A stretch of 64,000 nucleotides of DNA, from positions 640,191 through 704,190 of the forward strand of contig NZ_PJIM01000002.1 in assembly GCF_002929295.1 (NCBI RefSeq), written 5' to 3'. The notes below the pieces were generated by a model. That model saw only the letters and a program-made list of their open reading frames with translations. It was not told the DNA's origin and ran no database searches. The position numbers were made by a program, and so were the translations under genes. Positions 61,062 through 64,000 of the stretch are shown here, in pieces; within the stretch, counting starts at the first letter, position 1, and each line of letters begins with the position of its first letter. The stretch is from Arthrobacter sp. SX1312. GTDB lineage: Bacteria; Actinomycetota; Actinomycetes; Actinomycetales; Micrococcaceae.

Positions 61062-62174
61062 CTAGACGAGCGCCGACCAGTCCTTCGCCAGTTCCAGGCC
61101 GTGCGCCTCGGACACCGAGTGGTGTGCGACCCGCCCCGACGCGACATTCAGCCCGCGGGCCAGGGACGGATCGGCGTCGAAGGCGGCGCGGACGCCGCGG
61201 TCGGCCAGCGCCACGGCGTACCGCAGCGTCACGTTGGTCAGCGCGTAGGTCGACGTGTTCGGGACGGCGCCGGGCATGTTGCCCACGCAGTAGAAGAGTG
61301 ATCCGTGCACCGTGAAGGTGGGGTCCTCGTGCGTGGTGACGCGGGAGTCCTCGAAGCACCCGCCCTGGTCCACGGCGATGTCCACGAGGACGCTGCCCGG
61401 CTTCATCCGGGCGACGAGATCGTTCGTGACGAGCTTCGGGGCACGGGCGCCGGGGATCAGGACGGATCCGATCACCAGGTCCGCCTCGAGGACCGAGGTC
61501 TCGATCTCCAGGGAGTTCGAGGCGACGGTCTTGACGCGCCCGGCGTACAGGGCGTCGATCTCCCGCAGCCGGGCGATGTTGATGTCGAGGATGGTGACCT
61601 CGGCTCCTGTTCCGACCGCCATCGCCGTCGCATTGGTGCCCGCGACGCCGGCCCCGAGGACAACGACCTTGGCGGGGCGGACCCCGGCCACGCCGCCGAG
61701 CAGCAGGCCGGGGCCGCCGGCGGGCGCGGTCATGACCTGCGCGCCGACCTGGACGGACAGGCGCCCGGCCACCTCGGACATCGGGGCGAGCAGGGGCAGG
61801 GCGCGCCCGTCCTGGACGGTCTCGTAGGCGATCGCGGTGACGCCGGCGTCCACCAGGGCACGGGTCAGCTCGGGTTCCGCCGCGAGGTGGAGGTAGGTGA
61901 AGAGGATGAGGCCCTTGCGGAAGCGGTGGTACTCCGCGGCGACCGGCTCCTTGACCTTCAGGACCATGTCCGCGCGTGCCCACACGTCGTCCGCGGCGTC
62001 GATGAGCTCGGCGCCTGCAGCCTCGTATGCCGCATCTGTGATGTTCGAACCGACCCCCGCTCCGCGTTCCACGAGCACCGTGTGCCCGTGGGCCCGGAAC
62101 TCGTGCACACCGGACGCCGTGATGGCGACGCGGAATTCGTTGTTCTTCACTTCTTTGGGGACGCCGATGATCAT
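61062..62174 (-). CDS. ald: Alanine dehydrogenase
   Basis: A 370-residue enzyme that interconverts L-alanine and pyruvate with NAD. It shows MIIGVPKEVKNNEFRVAIT, VLKVKEPVAAEYHRFRKGLILFTYLHLA (catalytic Lys and His), VVLGAGVAGTNATAMAVGTGAEVTILDIN, the NAD-binding VDIAVDQGGCFEDSR and GNMPGAVPNTSTYALTNVTLRYA. GGAGAACCCA precedes the ATG; the frame continues far upstream but only as antisense to the regulator gene. It is divergent from the PucR-type regulator. Confidence 0.97.
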   Translation of the reverse strand: MIIGVPKEVKNNEFRVAITASGVHEFRAHGHTVLVERGAGVGSNITDAAYEAAGAELIDAADDVWARADMVLKVKEPVAAEYHRFRKGLILFTYLHLAAEPELTRALVDAGVTAIAYETVQDGRALPLLAPMSEVAGRLSVQVGAQVMTAPAGGPGLLLGGVAGVRPAKVVVLGAGVAGTNATAMAVGTGAEVTILDINIARLREIDALYAGRVKTVASNSLEIETSVLEADLVIGSVLIPGARAPKLVTNDLVARMKPGSVLVDIAVDQGGCFEDSRVTTHEDPTFTVHGSLFYCVGNMPGAVPNTSTYALTNVTLRYAVALADRGVRAAFDADPSLARGLNVASGRVAHHSVSEAHGLELAKDWSALV

Positions 62175-62441
62175 TGGGTTCTCCACGGGGTCGATCGGGC
62201 GGACGGGGTAGCTCCAGAATAGGGAGCGGTTCGAGGCGCGACCCGGGGCCGGTCCCGGCGGCCAGGCGATTCCCGGCGGCGCAGACCGTGCCTCGTGGTC
62301 GTCGATCCCCGTCCTACCGCCATTCGTGCGGGATGTGAGCTGGATCACTAGCAGATCGGCGCTGCCGGGGCCATCGACAGTTGTCGAGTCCGCAAGCGGC
62401 AAGTGTCGCCCATGGCGGCCGGCCCCACTTAGTGTTGGGCT

Positions 62442-63671
62442 GTGCAGAACCAGCAGATCGAGGACCTCGTCGAGTCGCTCGCGCAGACGCTCGGGCGCGG
62501 TCTGTCCCTCGAGGATCCCGACGGCGTCCTCCTCGCGTACAGCAGTCACCAGACCTCCGCCGACCGCGTCCGGGTCAATTTCCTGCTGAGCAAGAAGGTG
62601 CCGGCGGACGTCAGCGAGTGGCAGTTGCGCCACGGGATCGAACGGGCCGTCCGCGCGGTCGTCGTCCCCGCGAACGATGACCTCGGGATGCTGGGGCGGG
62701 TGTGCGTCCCCCTCCTCGTCCGGGGCTTCCGCGTGGGCTATCTGTGGGTGCAGCAGCACTCCAGCGAGGATCCCGCCCCGGTCATCCTTGCCGCCCTGCC
62801 GGCGGTCCGGCCGACCATCGACCGCCTCGCCGAACTGCTGCTCGAGACGGACACGGCATCCTCCGAGCGGCGCACACAGCGGGAGGCCACGTTCCTCGCC
62901 GCATGCCGCGGCGTCCCCGCAGCGGTGGAGGACCTGCGCGGCTGGCGGGAGCTCGGTGGGCACGGGCCGTGGCGCGTGGCCCTCGTCCACGAGCTGTCGG
63001 AGTCGTCGGCCCGCGCCGGGAGGGAGGACCCGCACGAGGCCGCCCTGCTCCAGCGCACCATCGCCCTCCAGGCGACGGTCGGCGTCGAGCCCGTCCTGTT
63101 CAGCGCCGGCGCGTCCACCCACTCCGCCCTGTTGTGCGAGGCCAGGGTGGGCCGCAGCGCCCTCCAGCATGTGGTGGACCGGTGCCGCGTCGAAGTGGCC
63201 AAGCGGGCAGGACGTCCCGCGGGGCGGTTCGTCCTGGGGCTCAGCGAACCTGCCGCCGACCCACGGGACTTCGCGGACGCATTCCGTCAAGCGCAGCACG
63301 CAGCGCAGGCCGACGCGGTGGATCCCCAGCTCGGCGGGGTGTCGGCGTTCGCCGAGATCGGCGTCTACCAGTTCCTCGGCGCCATGGGCTGGCAGTTCCC
63401 GGCACACGGCAGCGTGCGGTTCGACGAACTGTGCGAGGCGGACCGGCTCGGGGAACTCCTGCCGGTCCTCGAACTGCTGTACGACAAGAACGGTTCCGTG
63501 CAGGACGTCGCCACTCAACTCCACCTGCACCGCAGCAGCGTCTACAACCGCCTGACGAGGATCCGCTCAATCATCGGCGCGGACCCGCTGGCCGGCATGG
63601 TGCGCCTGGAACTGCACCTCGCGCTCAAGGCCCGCAGGTGGCGCTCCAGACCCCGCTTCGAGCAGTCCTAG
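62442..63671 (+). CDS. PucR/CdaR-family regulator, likely AdeR-type activator of ald
   Basis: A 409-residue protein. The N-terminal part (about 1-125) is a GAF-like sensor (LVESLAQTLGRGLSLEDPDGVLLAYSSHQTSADRVRVNFLL), the middle is a CdaR GGDEF-like domain, and the C-terminus is a PucR HTH (LLPVLELLYDKNGSVQDVATQLHLHRSSVYNRLTRIRSIIGADPLAGMVRLELHLALKAR). The start is GTG. In Bacillus a PucR protein (AdeR) activates ald; the divergent layout here suggests the same. Confidence 0.9.
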   Translation: MQNQQIEDLVESLAQTLGRGLSLEDPDGVLLAYSSHQTSADRVRVNFLLSKKVPADVSEWQLRHGIERAVRAVVVPANDDLGMLGRVCVPLLVRGFRVGYLWVQQHSSEDPAPVILAALPAVRPTIDRLAELLLETDTASSERRTQREATFLAACRGVPAAVEDLRGWRELGGHGPWRVALVHELSESSARAGREDPHEAALLQRTIALQATVGVEPVLFSAGASTHSALLCEARVGRSALQHVVDRCRVEVAKRAGRPAGRFVLGLSEPAADPRDFADAFRQAQHAAQADAVDPQLGGVSAFAEIGVYQFLGAMGWQFPAHGSVRFDELCEADRLGELLPVLELLYDKNGSVQDVATQLHLHRSSVYNRLTRIRSIIGADPLAGMVRLELHLALKARRWRSRPRFEQS

Positions 63672-63700
63672 GATCGCCGCCGATCACGGCGACGACGCCG

Positions 63701-64000
63701 CTACGCCTGGTCGGGCGCAGTCGACGAGGGGTCCGACGCTGCAGGCTCAGCGGCCGAGGGGGCCGAGCGGCGCAGCTGGCTGCGCAGCCAGTCCTCGACG
63801 TCGGCCCGGCGCAGGCGCCGGTGCGATCCGCGGTACTCCACCGGGAGCGTGCCGGCATCGGTGAGCTTGCGCAGGTAGCTGTGCGAGATGCCGGCGAGCT
63901 CGGCCGCCTGCGAGGTGGTGAGCAGCTCGGCGACCGACGTCACCTGGACGGCGTCGCCGTCGGACAGGCGGGCGAGGAGGTCGACGACGGCGGCCTGGGC
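63701..64000 (-). CDS. Excisionase/MerR-type HTH protein, partial at window edge
   Basis: The frame runs off the window end. The visible 99 residues include VVDLLARLSDGDAVQVTSVAEL, then the helix-turn-helix LTTSQAAELAGISHSYLRKLTDAGTLPVEYRGSHRRLRRADVEDWLRSQL and a low-complexity Ser/Ala tail. This is the excisionase-family HTH (HTH_17) also seen in antitoxins and BldC-like proteins. The preceding segment suggests an antitoxin, with a toxin gene possibly next to it, but that part is outside the window. Confidence 0.8.
   Translation of the reverse strand, partial: AQAAVVDLLARLSDGDAVQVTSVAELLTTSQAAELAGISHSYLRKLTDAGTLPVEYRGSHRRLRRADVEDWLRSQLRRSAPSAAEPAASDPSSTAPDQA

Noticed and set aside
62175-63530. 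Long N-terminal extension of alanine dehydrogenase
   Set aside because: It is the antisense of the PucR gene; the enzyme starts at MIIGVPKEVK with a good ribosome site.

Overview
The window reads as a chromosome segment from a high-GC actinobacterium of the Arthrobacter type (Micrococcaceae). Supporting this are NagA/NagB with a DasR-type GntR regulator, several GAF-ANTAR proteins, an E1-alpha/E1-beta/E2 keto-acid dehydrogenase operon, a PucR-type regulator beside alanine dehydrogenase, GTG and TTG starts, and strong GC bias at third codon positions. By eye the part right of about 42.5 kb is more GC-rich and mostly core metabolism. The left part is accessory, with several broken genes and single-base frame breaks.

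Layout. 0-5.2 kb: a cell-surface block with a class F-like sortase, a CHRD protein and a cupredoxin that share one C-terminal GGADTG anchor, a second cupredoxin lipoprotein, a membrane protein and an unknown lipoprotein. 5.4-9.3 kb: an alpha/beta hydrolase with an early frame break, a DUF4383-like membrane protein and three unknowns. 9.5-11.8 kb: a complete 73-nt tRNA-like cloverleaf (anticodon CUG, non-canonical T and D loops) 34 nt upstream of an unrecognised 722-residue protein. 11.9-15.8 kb: two near-identical 17-bp direct repeats around frame-broken genes, a serine recombinase, and a leaderless regulator/membrane-protein pair. 15.9-24.8 kb: an eight-gene amino-sugar operon (sugar ABC importer, NagB, GH-J-like hydrolase, secreted endonuclease/phosphatase-fold protein, ROK kinase, NagA) opposite its GntR regulator, with two dre-like operators between them.

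24.9-27.4 kb: glutamate dehydrogenase flanked by a GAF-ANTAR pseudogene and a CNNM/HlyC-type gene fragment. 27.5-36.7 kb: a nine-gene unit with a GntR-FCD regulator, a NitT/TauT-type importer, two aldehyde dehydrogenases, an enoyl-CoA hydratase and an ACMSD-like amidohydrolase, which looks like uptake and breakdown of an organic acid or aromatic compound that cannot be named. 37.4-42.4 kb: a LuxR-HTH/ANTAR fusion, a truncated GAF-ANTAR gene and a truncated ECF sigma gene joined head to head, an anti-sigma-like protein, a PRC-barrel protein, and a possibly foreign methyltransferase patch.

42.5-64 kb: lipase maturation factor, EEP-family protein, purB, an ESX/WXG100-like protein with a hydrolase partner, hisC, a bkd-type operon, aminotransferase, then a compact peptide locus (54.9-57.7 kb). 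That locus has a TrmB/LuxR-type regulator divergent from a 46-residue secreted peptide with a duplicated SWDWPK motif, a stand-alone lantibiotic-dehydratase C-terminal (SpaB_C/PEARL-like) enzyme and a 63-residue protein, closed by a strong terminator. Next come an FMN reductase/TetR pair, a GAF-ANTAR protein, a Gfo/Idh/MocA oxidoreductase, alanine dehydrogenase with a PucR regulator, and a partial excisionase-type protein.

The two strongest candidates for undescribed biology are the SWDWPK peptide locus and the tRNA-like element with its 722-residue partner.
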